DNA of 64,000 bases, taken from assembly GCA_028280615.1 (NCBI GenBank), contig JANQLK010000025.1:37076-101075 (forward strand), in the 5' to 3' direction. The DNA is from Woeseiaceae bacterium (GTDB lineage: Bacteria > Pseudomonadota > Gammaproteobacteria > Steroidobacterales > Woeseiaceae). Shown one piece after another: positions 26,102 to 36,119 of the stretch. Every line of letters starts with the position of its first letter. Position 1 is the stretch's first letter. The notes under the pieces are model-generated. The model was not told the origin of the DNA, made no database searches, and worked only from the letters and a program-made list of their open reading frames with translations. A program made the translations under genes and the position numbers.

Positions 26102-27415
26102 TCAGTAGCGGTAGTGCTCTGACTTGTACGGGCCGTCCTTGGCGACGCCGATGTATTCGGCCTGATCGTCCCGCAGCTCGGTCAGGTCGGCGCCGATCTT
26201 CTCCAGGTGCAGGCGGGCGACTTTCTCGTCCAGCCGCTTCGGCAGCACGTAGACCTTCTTCTCGTAGCGGTCGGCGTTCTGCCAGAGTTCGATCTGCGCG
26301 ATGACCTGGTTCGTGAACGAGGCCGACATGACGAAACTCGGATGGCCCGTGGCACAGCCCAGGTTAACGAGCCGGCCCTCCGCGAGCAGGATGATGCGCT
26401 TGCCGTCCGGGAAGATGACGTGGTCGACCTGGGGCTTGATGTTGTCCCACTCGTATTGGCGAAGATGCGCGACGTCGATCTCGTTGTCGAAATGGCCGAT
26501 GTTGCAGACGATGGCGTTGTTCTTCATCCGTTCCATCTGCTCGCCGGACACGATCTTGTAGTTGCCGGTCGCCGTGACGAGAATGTCGATCTGGTCGATG
26601 ACGTCGTCGAGGCGGACGACACGGTAGCCTTCCATGGCCGCCTGCAGCGCGCAGATCGGATCGATCTCGGTCACCCAGACCGTGGCGCCGAGGCCGCGCA
26701 GCGACTGCGCCGAGCCCTTGCCGACGTCGCCGTAGCCGCAGACCACGGCGACCTTTCCGGCCACCATGACGTCGGTCGCGCGTTTGATCGAGTCGACGAG
26801 CGACTCGCGGCAGCCGTAGAGATTGTCGAACTTCGACTTCGTGACCGAATCGTTCACGTTGAAGCTCGGGCAGCCCAGCGTACCGTCCTTGGTCATCTCG
26901 TACAGGCGCTTGACGCCCGTCGTGGTTTCTTCGGACAGGCCGCGAATGCCCTTCAGCAGCTCGGGATACTTCTCGTGCACGAGCTGAGTCAGGTCGCCGC
27001 CGTCGTCGAGCAGCATGTTCGGCGTCCAGCCGTCGGGGCCGTGGACGGTCTGCTCGACGCACCACCAGTATTCCTCCTCGGTTTCGCCCTTCCAGGCGAA
27101 CACAGGGATGCCGGCCGCCGCGATGGCAGCGGCGGCGTGGTCCTGGGTCGAGAAGATGTTGCATGACGACCAGCGAATGTCGGCGCCGAGCTCCGCGAGC
27201 GTCTCGATCAGCACGGCCGTCTGGATGGTCATGTGAAGGCAGCCCGTGATGCGCGCGCCGTCGAGGGGCTTCTGGCCCTTGTATTCCTCGCGCAGCGCCA
27301 TGAGTCCGGGCATCTCGGTTTCGGCGATGGCGATTTCCTTGCGGCCGAACTCGGCCAGCGCAATGTCGGCGACCTTGTAGTCGGGTGAGTGTACGTCGTG
27401 AGCCTGACTGCTCAT
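26102..27415 (-). CDS. ahcY: S-adenosyl-L-homocysteine hydrolase
   Basis: A 437-residue cytosolic NAD+-dependent enzyme that splits S-adenosylhomocysteine into adenosine and homocysteine and so relieves product inhibition of methyltransferases. Clear family motifs are [15 protein letters not shown] near residue 85, the NAD-binding [15 protein letters not shown] near 230, and the C-terminal ending [11 protein letters not shown]. The start ATG 27415 follows CTGGAG at good spacing. It is 74 bases after metK on the same strand, so SAM synthesis and SAH removal are coupled. I looked for a SAH riboswitch in the short gap and did not see its conserved pieces. Confidence 0.97.
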   Translation of the reverse strand: MSSQAHDVHSPDYKVADIALAEFGRKEIAIAETEMPGLMALREEYKGQKPLDGARITGCLHMTIQTAVLIETLAELGADIRWSSCNIFSTQDHAAAAIAAAGIPVFAWKGETEEEYWWCVEQTVHGPDGWTPNMLLDDGGDLTQLVHEKYPELLKGIRGLSEETTTGVKRLYEMTKDGTLGCPSFNVNDSVTKSKFDNLYGCRESLVDSIKRATDVMVAGKVAVVCGYGDVGKGSAQSLRGLGATVWVTEIDPICALQAAMEGYRVVRLDDVIDQIDILVTATGNYKIVSGEQMERMKNNAIVCNIGHFDNEIDVAHLRQYEWDNIKPQVDHVIFPDGKRIILLAEGRLVNLGCATGHPSFVMSASFTNQVIAQIELWQNADRYEKKVYVLPKRLDEKVARLHLEKIGADLTELRDDQAEYIGVAKDGPYKSEHYRY

Positions 27416-27462
27416 TGCTTGCTCCAGTGTGTAGAACCTATCTCAAATAGATCGTGATCGGT

Positions 27463-27479
27463 CGGCGGACCTGCCGCCG
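27463..27479 (-). other. GC hairpin between metK and ahcY
   Basis: CGGCGG (27463-27468) and CCGCCG (27474-27479) form a perfect six-base stem with a five-base loop, ten bases after the metK stop. There is no U-tract. It may set relative expression of metK and ahcY by transcript processing or partial termination; this is inference. Confidence 0.4.
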
Positions 27480-27489
27480 GCGGGGTCGT

Positions 27490-28650
<1,161 letters not shown>

Positions 28651-28867
28651 GAAGAATCTAAGGCCTTGGCTGCGTCGAAAGCCCGGTATTGTAACGCAAT
28701 GCCCGGAGAATGAACCAAATCTGCCATCGCACTTGCAAATAGTTACCAAATTGGACACTGGCTTGCGACAGCCGACAAAAAGCCCGAAAATGCGCCGCGT
28801 CAATGCCCTGCCTTGGGCAGGCGCCTCACATTACAACGGGGCACGAACCCGGGATCCGGACGGCAAA
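28651..28867. promoter_or_regulatory. divergent metK / tkt promoter region with a hairpin
   Basis: These 217 bases separate two divergent genes and must hold both promoters. CCTGCC (28807-28812) and GGCAGG (28816-28821) form a six-base stem with a three-base loop on the tkt side. The metK side is AT-richer (around 28730-28760). I could not assign clear -35/-10 pairs or a known riboswitch. Confidence 0.4.
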
Positions 28868-30892
28868 ATGTCACAACACCCATCCAGCGCCGGCGAGCCG
28901 GCGCGTCGAGACCTCGCGAACGCGATTCGCGCACTGAGTATGGACGCCGTGCAGTCGGCCAATTCCGGCCACCCCGGCGCGCCGATGGGTATGGCGGACA
29001 TCGCCGAAGTGCTGTGGCGCGACTACCTCAAGCACAATCCGGCGAATCCCGAGTGGGTCGATCGCGATCGCTTCGTCTTGTCAAATGGTCACGGTTCGAT
29101 GCTGCTCTACAGCCTGCTGCACCTGACGGGCTACGACCTGCCGATGGACGAGATTCGCAACTTTCGCCAGTTGGGATACCGTACGGCCGGCCACCCTGAA
29201 TACGAGCCCGACCTCGGCGTGGAGACGACCACGGGCCCGCTGGGCCAGGGAATCACCAACGCCGTGGGCATGGCGCTCGCCGAGAAGAAGCTCGCCGCCG
29301 AATTCAACCGCGACGGACTGGCCATCGTCGACCATCGCACCTGGGTATTCCTGGGCGACGGTTGCCTGATGGAGGGTATTTCGCACGAGGCCTGTTCACT
29401 GGCCGGCACGCTCGAGCTCGGCAAGCTCGTCGCGTTTTACGACGACAACCGCATTTCGATCGACGGCGAGGTGGACGGCTGGTTCACGGACGACACGCCC
29501 GCGCGCTTCGAGGCCTACGGCTGGCACGTGCTGCGCGACGTGGACGGCCACGACAGCGCGGCCATAGCCAGGGCAATCGACGCCGCCACGGCCGAGACGG
29601 ACAGACCCTCGTTGATCTGCTGCAAGACGGTCATCGGCTTCGGCGCGCCGAACAAGCAGGGCACGGCCGCCACGCACGGCGCGCCGCTCGGCGACGAGGA
29701 AGTGGCCGCGGCGCGCAGGGAGCTTGGCTGGACGGCCGCGCCGTTCGAGATTCCGGCCGATGTCGCGGCCGCCTGGGACGGCCGCGAGCGCGGGGCTTCG
29801 GAGGAGACAGCGTGGGGCGAGCTGTTCGCCCGTTATGCCGACGCGCACCCGGTGCTGGCCGCGGAGTTTGCACGGCGGACGGCCGGCAAGCTGCCCGGCG
29901 GCTGGGCCGAAGCCGCCGCGGACGCGATTGCCGGCATCGATGCGGCGGCCGAGTCGATGGCTACCCGTAAGGCGTCGCTGGTCGCCCTGGAAGCGTTCGC
30001 GCCGCTGCTGCCCGAGCTGCTCGGCGGCTCGGCCGACCTGACCGGATCCAACCTGACCAGGCATTCGGGCTCGGTGCCGATCACCGGCAACGATGCCGGC
30101 GGCAACTACGTGTATTACGGCGTGCGCGAGTTCGGCATGGCCGCGATGGGCAACGGCATGGCGTTGCACGGTGGCGTGATCCCGTACTCGGGCACGTTTC
30201 TGACCTTTTCCGACTACTCACGCAACGCGCTGCGCATGGCCGCGCTCATGAAGCTGCGCAACATTCTCGTCTTTACCCACGACTCGATCGGGCTCGGCGA
30301 GGACGGACCGACCCATCAGCCCATCGAACACATCGCGTCGCTCAGACTCATGCCGAACATGCGCGTCTGGCGGCCCTGCGACGCCGTCGAGACGGCCGTG
30401 GCCTGGCAGGCCGCGATCGAACGGACCGACGGCCCGACCAGCCTCGTGCTGACGCGCCAGGGGGTGCCGCACCAGTCGCGCGACGCCGATCAGCTCGCGG
30501 CGATCGCCCGCGGCGGCTACGTACTCGTCGACAGTGAGGCCACGCCCGACGTGATCCTGATCGCAACCGGCTCGGAGGTCGCGCTCGCGATGGCTGCCGC
30601 CGACTCGCTCGCGAACGACGGCATCGCTGTCCGCGTCGTCTCGATGCCCTGTGTCGAGGTCTTCGACGCACAGGACGCCGCGTATCGCGAAGCCGTGCTG
30701 CCGAAGTCGGTTACGGCGCGCGTCGCGGTCGAGGCCGGCGTCACGGGCGGCTGGTGGCGATTGGTTGGTAGCGCAGGCCGTGTCATCGGCATCGACCGAT
30801 TCGGCGCGTCCGCGCCGGCCGGCGAGCTGTTCGAGCACTTCGGATTCACGGCGGCCAACGTGGCCGCCCGGGCCCGCGATGCGCTGGGCTGA
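28868..30892 (+). CDS. tkt: transketolase
   Basis: A 674-residue thiamine-diphosphate enzyme of the pentose phosphate pathway that moves two-carbon units between sugar phosphates. The TPP-binding motif [13 protein letters not shown] lies near residue 160, and [18 protein letters not shown] marks the N-terminus. The pyrimidine-binding part has [16 protein letters not shown], and the C-terminal domain ends normally. I chose ATG 28868 (MSQHPSSAG); the open frame runs upstream into the metK region without family similarity. gap follows after 70 bases on the same strand, so it heads the tkt-gap-pgk group. Confidence 0.96.
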   Translation: MSQHPSSAGEPARRDLANAIRALSMDAVQSANSGHPGAPMGMADIAEVLWRDYLKHNPANPEWVDRDRFVLSNGHGSMLLYSLLHLTGYDLPMDEIRNFRQLGYRTAGHPEYEPDLGVETTTGPLGQGITNAVGMALAEKKLAAEFNRDGLAIVDHRTWVFLGDGCLMEGISHEACSLAGTLELGKLVAFYDDNRISIDGEVDGWFTDDTPARFEAYGWHVLRDVDGHDSAAIARAIDAATAETDRPSLICCKTVIGFGAPNKQGTAATHGAPLGDEEVAAARRELGWTAAPFEIPADVAAAWDGRERGASEETAWGELFARYADAHPVLAAEFARRTAGKLPGGWAEAAADAIAGIDAAAESMATRKASLVALEAFAPLLPELLGGSADLTGSNLTRHSGSVPITGNDAGGNYVYYGVREFGMAAMGNGMALHGGVIPYSGTFLTFSDYSRNALRMAALMKLRNILVFTHDSIGLGEDGPTHQPIEHIASLRLMPNMRVWRPCDAVETAVAWQAAIERTDGPTSLVLTRQGVPHQSRDADQLAAIARGGYVLVDSEATPDVILIATGSEVALAMAAADSLANDGIAVRVVSMPCVEVFDAQDAAYREAVLPKSVTARVAVEAGVTGGWWRLVGSAGRVIGIDRFGASAPAGELFEHFGFTAANVAARARDALG

Positions 30893-30962
30893 ACGAGCAA
30901 TCAAGCACATTTTCGATTCACTCGGGCGCGGCTAGCGGCCCGACGATACGCAGGAGACCAGG

Positions 30963-31973
30963 ATGAGCATCAAGATAGGCATCAACGGCTACGGCCGAAT
31001 CGGGCGCAACGTCGTGCGGGCCATTCACGAACTCGGCCGCAGCGACGAATTCGAGGTGGTCGCGCTCAACGATCTCGGCGACGCGGAGACCAATGCACAC
31101 CTCACGCGCCGCGATACAGCGCACGGGCCGTTCCCGGGGACCGTCGAAGTCGACGGCGACTCGATCGTCGTGAACGGCGATCGCATCAAGGTATTCGCCG
31201 AGCGCGATCCGGCGAAACTGCCGTGGGGCGACCTCGGCGTGGACGTCGTCTTCGAATGCACCGGCCTGTTCCGGACCCGAGAGGCGGCCGGCAAGCACAT
31301 TGCGGGCGGAGCGAAGAAGGTCGTCATCTCGGCGCCCGGCGGCGCTGACGTCGACGCCACGATCGTCTACGGCGTCAACCACGATATTCTGAAAGCCGAG
31401 CACGAGGTGATCTCGAACGCTTCCTGCACGACCAACTGCCTCGCGCCGCTCGTGAAGCCTTTGCACGAAGCCATTGGCGTCGAGCACGGCATCATGACGA
31501 CGATTCACGCCTATACGAACGACCAGGTTCTGACCGACGTGTTCCACAAGGACCTGCGCCGCGCCCGTTCGGCGACGATGTCGCAGATTCCCACCAAGAC
31601 CGGCGCGGCGGCTGCCGTCGGCCTCGTGCTGCCGGAACTGAACGGCAAGCTCGACGGTTTCTCGATGCGCGTGCCGACGATCAACGTGTCCGCCGTGGAC
31701 CTGACCTTCGTAGCCAAGCGTGAGACCTCGATCGACGAGATCAACTCGGTGCTCAAGGCGGCGAGCGAAGGGCCGCTCGAGGGCGTGCTGGCCTACAACG
31801 ACGAACCGCTGGTATCGGTAGACTTCAATCACGACCCGGCGTCGTCGACCTACGACTCGACGCTGACCAAGGTGATCGATGGCACACTCGTCAAGGTGAT
31901 CGCCTGGTACGACAACGAGTGGGGCTTCTCTTGCCGGATGCTCGACACGGCGAAGGTCCTCGTCAACGCGTAA
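30963..31973 (+). CDS. gap: glyceraldehyde-3-phosphate dehydrogenase, type I
   Basis: A 336-residue NAD-dependent enzyme converting glyceraldehyde 3-phosphate to 1,3-bisphosphoglycerate. The Rossmann start is [16 protein letters not shown]. The catalytic cysteine lies in [13 protein letters not shown] near residue 155 and the C-terminal NEWGFSCRM is standard. An aspartate-type coenzyme site after the beta strand (VALNDLGD) fits NAD preference. Start ATG 30963 follows AGGAGACC. pgk begins 16 bases later, so the two sequential glycolytic enzymes are cotranscribed. Confidence 0.97.
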   Translation: MSIKIGINGYGRIGRNVVRAIHELGRSDEFEVVALNDLGDAETNAHLTRRDTAHGPFPGTVEVDGDSIVVNGDRIKVFAERDPAKLPWGDLGVDVVFECTGLFRTREAAGKHIAGGAKKVVISAPGGADVDATIVYGVNHDILKAEHEVISNASCTTNCLAPLVKPLHEAIGVEHGIMTTIHAYTNDQVLTDVFHKDLRRARSATMSQIPTKTGAAAAVGLVLPELNGKLDGFSMRVPTINVSAVDLTFVAKRETSIDEINSVLKAASEGPLEGVLAYNDEPLVSVDFNHDPASSTYDSTLTKVIDGTLVKVIAWYDNEWGFSCRMLDTAKVLVNA

Positions 31974-31988
31974 ACCGGAGCCAGCATC

Positions 31989-33164
31989 ATGCCGATACTG
32001 CGTATGGCCGACGTCGACATCGCGGGCAAGCGCGTCCTGATCCGCGAGGACCTGAACGTGCCCGTCGCCGACGGGCACGTGACCAGCGATGCGCGTATTC
32101 GCGCTGCGCTGCCGACTATCCGGGAAGCGCTCGAGCGCGGCGCGACCGTAATGCTGATGTCGCACCTCGGTCGTCCCGTCGAGGGCGAACCCGATCCGCA
32201 GTATTCGCTTAAGCCCGTGGCGGAACACCTGTCGGGGCTGCTCGAGCGTGACGTGCCGCTGGTTCGTGACTGGATCGATGGCGTCGAGGTCGAGCCCGGC
32301 GGTGTCGTGCTGCTCGAGAACGTGCGTTTCCTCGCGGGCGAAAAGAAATGCGACGAGGCGCTCGCGAGGAAGATGGCGGCGCTGTGTGACGTGTTCGTCA
32401 TGGACGCATTCGGTACCGCGCATCGCGCCCAGGCGAGCACTTACGGCGTGGCCGAGCATGCCGGCGTCGCCTGTGCGGGCCCGCTGCTTGCCCGCGAACT
32501 CGATGCGCTGGCGCAGGCGCTCGACAATCCGGCGCGGCCCATGGTGGCCATCGTCGGCGGATCGAAGGTGTCGACGAAGCTGACCGTGCTCGACGCGCTG
32601 GCCGACAAGGTGGATGTGCTGATCGTCGGCGGCGGTATCGCCAATACGTTCATCGCCGCTGCCGGCCATCCGGTCGGCAAGTCGCTGCACGAAGCCGACA
32701 TGCTCGATACGGCAGCCAGTCTCAAGGCCGGCGGCGAGGGCAGGGCGACGATCCCGGTGCCCACCGACGTCGTCGTCGGCAGCGAGTTTTCCGCCGAGGC
32801 CAGCCCCGAGGTCAAGCCCGTGGATGCCGTCGGTGACGACGAGATGATCCTGGATATCGGCCCCGAGACCGCGCGGTCGTTTGCGGCGCTGCTCGAAAGC
32901 GCCGGCACGATCATCTGGAACGGCCCCGTTGGCGTGTTCGAGTTCGATGCGTTCGCGGCCGGCACCCGGGCAATCACGGATGCCATCGCCGCGAGCGACG
33001 CGTTTTCGGTCGCCGGCGGCGGAGACACGCTGGCCGCGATCGATAAATTCGGTGCGGCGGACAGGATCTCCTACATATCGACCGGCGGCGGCGCGTTCCT
33101 CGAGTTCGTCGAGGGTAAGACGCTGCCCGCGGTAGAAGTTCTCGAGCGGCGCGCGGCCGGGTAG
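31989..33164 (+). CDS. pgk: phosphoglycerate kinase
   Basis: A 391-residue glycolytic kinase that makes ATP from 1,3-bisphosphoglycerate. Signature segments: [19 protein letters not shown] near the N-terminus, [30 protein letters not shown] and the nucleotide loop [13 protein letters not shown] near the end. Length and motifs are normal. It is the last plus-strand gene of the tkt-gap-pgk group. A weak hairpin (CCCGT and ACGGG, 33168-33184) lies between it and the convergent PhoX-like gene. The usual next partner pyk is found after that interruption. Confidence 0.97.
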   Translation: MPILRMADVDIAGKRVLIREDLNVPVADGHVTSDARIRAALPTIREALERGATVMLMSHLGRPVEGEPDPQYSLKPVAEHLSGLLERDVPLVRDWIDGVEVEPGGVVLLENVRFLAGEKKCDEALARKMAALCDVFVMDAFGTAHRAQASTYGVAEHAGVACAGPLLARELDALAQALDNPARPMVAIVGGSKVSTKLTVLDALADKVDVLIVGGGIANTFIAAAGHPVGKSLHEADMLDTAASLKAGGEGRATIPVPTDVVVGSEFSAEASPEVKPVDAVGDDEMILDIGPETARSFAALLESAGTIIWNGPVGVFEFDAFAAGTRAITDAIAASDAFSVAGGGDTLAAIDKFGAADRISYISTGGGAFLEFVEGKTLPAVEVLERRAAG

Positions 33165-33185
33165 ACAGCCCGTGTCCGGGACGGG

Positions 33186-34562
33186 TCAGGCCGGTTGCGG
33201 CCAGGGGCCCGTAATCGCGACGGTCGTGCCCGGCTCCTGGATATTGACGAACAGCGTCTTGCCGTCGGGCGCGAAGCACACGCCGGCGAGTTCCGAGTCC
33301 GAATAGGCATTGTCCGCCAGCAGGTACTGGCTACCGTCCGGCCGGATGCCGACCAGGCTGCTCGCGGCCGGCGTCGTGTCCTCGCAGACGATCAGGTCGC
33401 CCCACGGCGCCATCGTCAGGTTGTCGGCGTTCCTGAGCAGCGTGTCCTCGGTCGACTCGGCGATCAGCGTGAGCGTGCCGGGTGCCCGGGTTTCCTCGTG
33501 CGTACCTTCGAATCGGCTCGGCGTATAGCGAAACACCTGGCCCAGGCGCGCCGCGCCGCCAATCGTGCACGTGAACACGATATCGCCGTCAGCGTTGCAG
33601 ACGCCTTCGCCGCGCGCGAACGTCGCGGCTCCGTCCATGGCGCCGCGCAGCCTGAGATCGTTCTCGACCGGGTCCACGTCCTCGAGATCCATCCAGTCGA
33701 CCTCGAGCGGCGCGTCGACGAAGACGTCCGCCCGCGCCGACCAGTTGTGTGTGCGCTGCGACGGCCGGCCGCGGATGGCGAGCGCCTGCAGCCGGCCGCC
33801 CCGGATCAGCTCGCCCGGCGCGTCGGGCAGGAAGCGGTAGAACAGGCTGTGGTGCCGGTCCTCGGTCAGGTAGACGATGCCCGTCGGCTCGTGGGTCGCC
33901 GTGCCTTCGTGTTCGAAGCGGCCCATCGCCTTGAGCGGTATCGGCTCGACGAGCCCTTCGCTGCGCGCGGCGACCTCGAATACGTAGCCGTGGCGCCGTT
34001 CGCGATAGATCGGGCTGCCCGTCAGGTAGACCACGCCGGGACCCTCGAAACTCTCCTCGCAGGACAGCCAGCTGCCCCATGGTGTCGGTCCGCCGGAACA
34101 GTTGACCTCGGTGCCCGCGAGGCTCAGGTGCTGGCGTTCCGTGCTGCGCGTGACCGGATCGTAGATCGTCGTCGTCGTGCCGCCGGCACCGGGCGTGAGG
34201 CCCCGGCCGTTGTCGTAGACACGCTCCCTGATCGCTTCTGGCACTGCCTCGTAATTTGGGCCGAACGCGTTTCTACCCGTGTCGGACGAGTCCATTTCGT
34301 GATTGCAGACGAGCAGAACCCGGCCACCGCCGGCATCGAAGGCCGCCATGCCGTCGTGCAAGGCCGGCACCCGCAGTCCATCACTCATCGTGTCGCCGGC
34401 CGTCGAAACGACCGTCACTTCGAAGCCACGGGGTGCGTCGAGCAGCCTGTTCGGATCAGGGACCAGCGGCCCGAGTCCGGCCGTACCCGCGCGGGCCTGA
34501 GACGGCAGGGCAGGCGTGGCCGCGGCGGCGGCGATGCATTTCAGAAAGCGGCGTCGATCCAT
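33186..34562 (-). CDS. PhoX-like (DUF839) protein with a Tat signal
   Basis: A protein of about 458 residues. The N-terminus is a twin-arginine signal (MDRRRFLKCIAAAAATPAL). The body matches the PhoX/DUF839 beta-propeller family: CNHEMDSSDTG near the start, NCSGGPTPWGSWLSCEE, THEPTGIVYLTEDRH and, near the end, MAPWGDLIVCEDT and ELAGVCFAPDGKTLFVNIQEPG. Known PhoX enzymes are periplasmic Ca2+/Fe3+ alkaline phosphatases, but many DUF839 proteins are uncharacterised. The start ATG 34562 is chosen for the Tat motif; the frame stays open to 34847 without family similarity. It is inserted between pgk and pyk on the opposite strand. Confidence 0.85.
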   Translation of the reverse strand: MDRRRFLKCIAAAAATPALPSQARAGTAGLGPLVPDPNRLLDAPRGFEVTVVSTAGDTMSDGLRVPALHDGMAAFDAGGGRVLLVCNHEMDSSDTGRNAFGPNYEAVPEAIRERVYDNGRGLTPGAGGTTTTIYDPVTRSTERQHLSLAGTEVNCSGGPTPWGSWLSCEESFEGPGVVYLTGSPIYRERRHGYVFEVAARSEGLVEPIPLKAMGRFEHEGTATHEPTGIVYLTEDRHHSLFYRFLPDAPGELIRGGRLQALAIRGRPSQRTHNWSARADVFVDAPLEVDWMDLEDVDPVENDLRLRGAMDGAATFARGEGVCNADGDIVFTCTIGGAARLGQVFRYTPSRFEGTHEETRAPGTLTLIAESTEDTLLRNADNLTMAPWGDLIVCEDTTPAASSLVGIRPDGSQYLLADNAYSDSELAGVCFAPDGKTLFVNIQEPGTTVAITGPWPQPA

Positions 34563-34678
34563 TCGTTTAGCACGGTCAGTTTTCGATGAAACGGATAGTA
34601 CTACGACCGGATTACGCCGGGATGACGATGTCCGCCGGGGCGCTACGCCTACACCGGGCCTGTGCAATAATCCGCGCC

Positions 34679-36115
34679 ATGCTGAAACGAACCAAAATCG
34701 TTGCGACCCTGGGACCCGCGACTGAAAAGCCGAAGACGCTGCGCAAGATGATCGAAGCCGGCCTCGACGTCGCGCGGCTGAACTTCTCGCACGGCGGCGC
34801 GGACGATCATCGCGCACGTGCCGAGGCGCTGCGGGCGGCCGCGGCAAAGACCGGCCGTGACGTCGGCCTGATGGGCGACCTGCAGGGGCCGAAGATTCGC
34901 ATACGAAGGTTCCGCGACGGCAGCGTCGAGATCGATGACGGCGCGGATTTTTTCCTGGACAGCGCGCTCGGGCTCGAGGACGGCAATCGGGACGGCGTTG
35001 GCGTGGCGCTCGATACGCTGCACGAGGACGTGACGGTGGGCGATGTGCTGCTGCTCAACGACGGAATGATCACGCTCGAAGTTCAGTCCGTCGACGGCAC
35101 GAGAATTCACACGACCGTCATCAACGGCGGCATACTGTCCGATCACAAGGGCATCAACAAAAAGGGTGGCGGGCTGTCGGCGCCGGCGCTGACCGACATC
35201 GACAAGCAGAACATCCGCCTGGCGGCCGAGTTCAAGATGGATTTCCTGGCCGTCTCGTTCGTACGCAGCGGCGACGACATCCGCGAGGCGCGGCGATTGT
35301 TCGAGGAGGCCGGCGGCGAGGGCTTGATCGTCGCCAAGATCGAGCGCACCGAGGCGGTCGACAACATCGATGACATCATCCGGGCGGCCGACGTCATTAT
35401 GGTGGCGCGCGGCGATCTCGGCGTCGAGATGGGCTATGCGAAGCTCACGGGCATCCAGAAAGACCTGATTCGCAAGACTCGCAAGGCGAGCAAGGTCGTC
35501 ATCACGGCGACCCAGATGATGGAATCGATGATCCAGAACCCGATACCGACCCGCGCTGAAGTCTCGGATGTTTCGAACGCCGTCATGGACGGGACGGACG
35601 CCGTCATGCTGTCGGGGGAGACCGCGGTCGGCAGGTATCCGGTCAAGGCCGTGCGCGCGATGGCTGAAGTCTGCATGGGTGCCGAGACGTTTGAGCTGCC
35701 GGTCGGTCAGACCCGGCATCGACTCGGCGATTATTTCTCACGCGTTGACGAGGCGATCGCCATGGCCGTCATGTACACGGCCAATCATCTCAACGTGCGC
35801 GCGATCTTCGCCCTGACGGAGTCGGGTTCGACCGCGCTGTGGATGTCGCGCATCCGGTCCGACATCCCGATCTACGCGTTCACGCCGCACGTTTCGACGG
35901 CGCGGCGCGTATCGATGTATCGCGGCGTCACGCCCATCCACTTCGACATCAAGAATACGGACTCTCGACAGGTCTACCAGGACGTTTTCAACATCATGCT
36001 GGCGCGCGATAGCGTCGATGTCGGCGACCGCATCATCTTCACCAAGGGCGATCTCGACGGCGTGTCCGGCAGCACGAATGCGATGAAGATCGTCGAAATC
36101 ACAGCCCCGGAGTAA
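34679..36115 (+). CDS. pyk: pyruvate kinase
   Basis: A 478-residue glycolytic enzyme that makes ATP and pyruvate from phosphoenolpyruvate. It begins MLKRTKIVATLGPAT and shows ARLNFSHG, MGDLQGPKIR, the catalytic region VAKIERTEAVDNI and VARGDLGVEMG, and the signature TQMMESMI. The C-terminal domain (VRAIFALTESGSTALWM) is present. The start is ATG 34679; in-frame codons upstream to 34586 have no family similarity. It reads in the same direction as tkt-gap-pgk but is separated by the PhoX-like gene. The penicillin-acylase family gene begins four bases after its stop. Confidence 0.96.
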   Translation: MLKRTKIVATLGPATEKPKTLRKMIEAGLDVARLNFSHGGADDHRARAEALRAAAAKTGRDVGLMGDLQGPKIRIRRFRDGSVEIDDGADFFLDSALGLEDGNRDGVGVALDTLHEDVTVGDVLLLNDGMITLEVQSVDGTRIHTTVINGGILSDHKGINKKGGGLSAPALTDIDKQNIRLAAEFKMDFLAVSFVRSGDDIREARRLFEEAGGEGLIVAKIERTEAVDNIDDIIRAADVIMVARGDLGVEMGYAKLTGIQKDLIRKTRKASKVVITATQMMESMIQNPIPTRAEVSDVSNAVMDGTDAVMLSGETAVGRYPVKAVRAMAEVCMGAETFELPVGQTRHRLGDYFSRVDEAIAMAVMYTANHLNVRAIFALTESGSTALWMSRIRSDIPIYAFTPHVSTARRVSMYRGVTPIHFDIKNTDSRQVYQDVFNIMLARDSVDVGDRIIFTKGDLDGVSGSTNAMKIVEITAPE

Positions 36116-36119
36116 GCCG

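Noticed and set aside
27416..27489. SAH riboswitch before ahcY
   Set aside because: Only a simple GC hairpin is seen; the conserved SAH riboswitch core is not present in the 74 bases.
28651..28867. SAM riboswitch before metK
   Set aside because: No SAM-I, SAM-II or SAM-V core was recognised. Only short hairpins are present.
30918..32690. 590-codon minus-strand frame across gap and pgk
   Set aside because: It is antisense to two clear glycolytic genes and has no family pattern; it is a GC-bias shadow.
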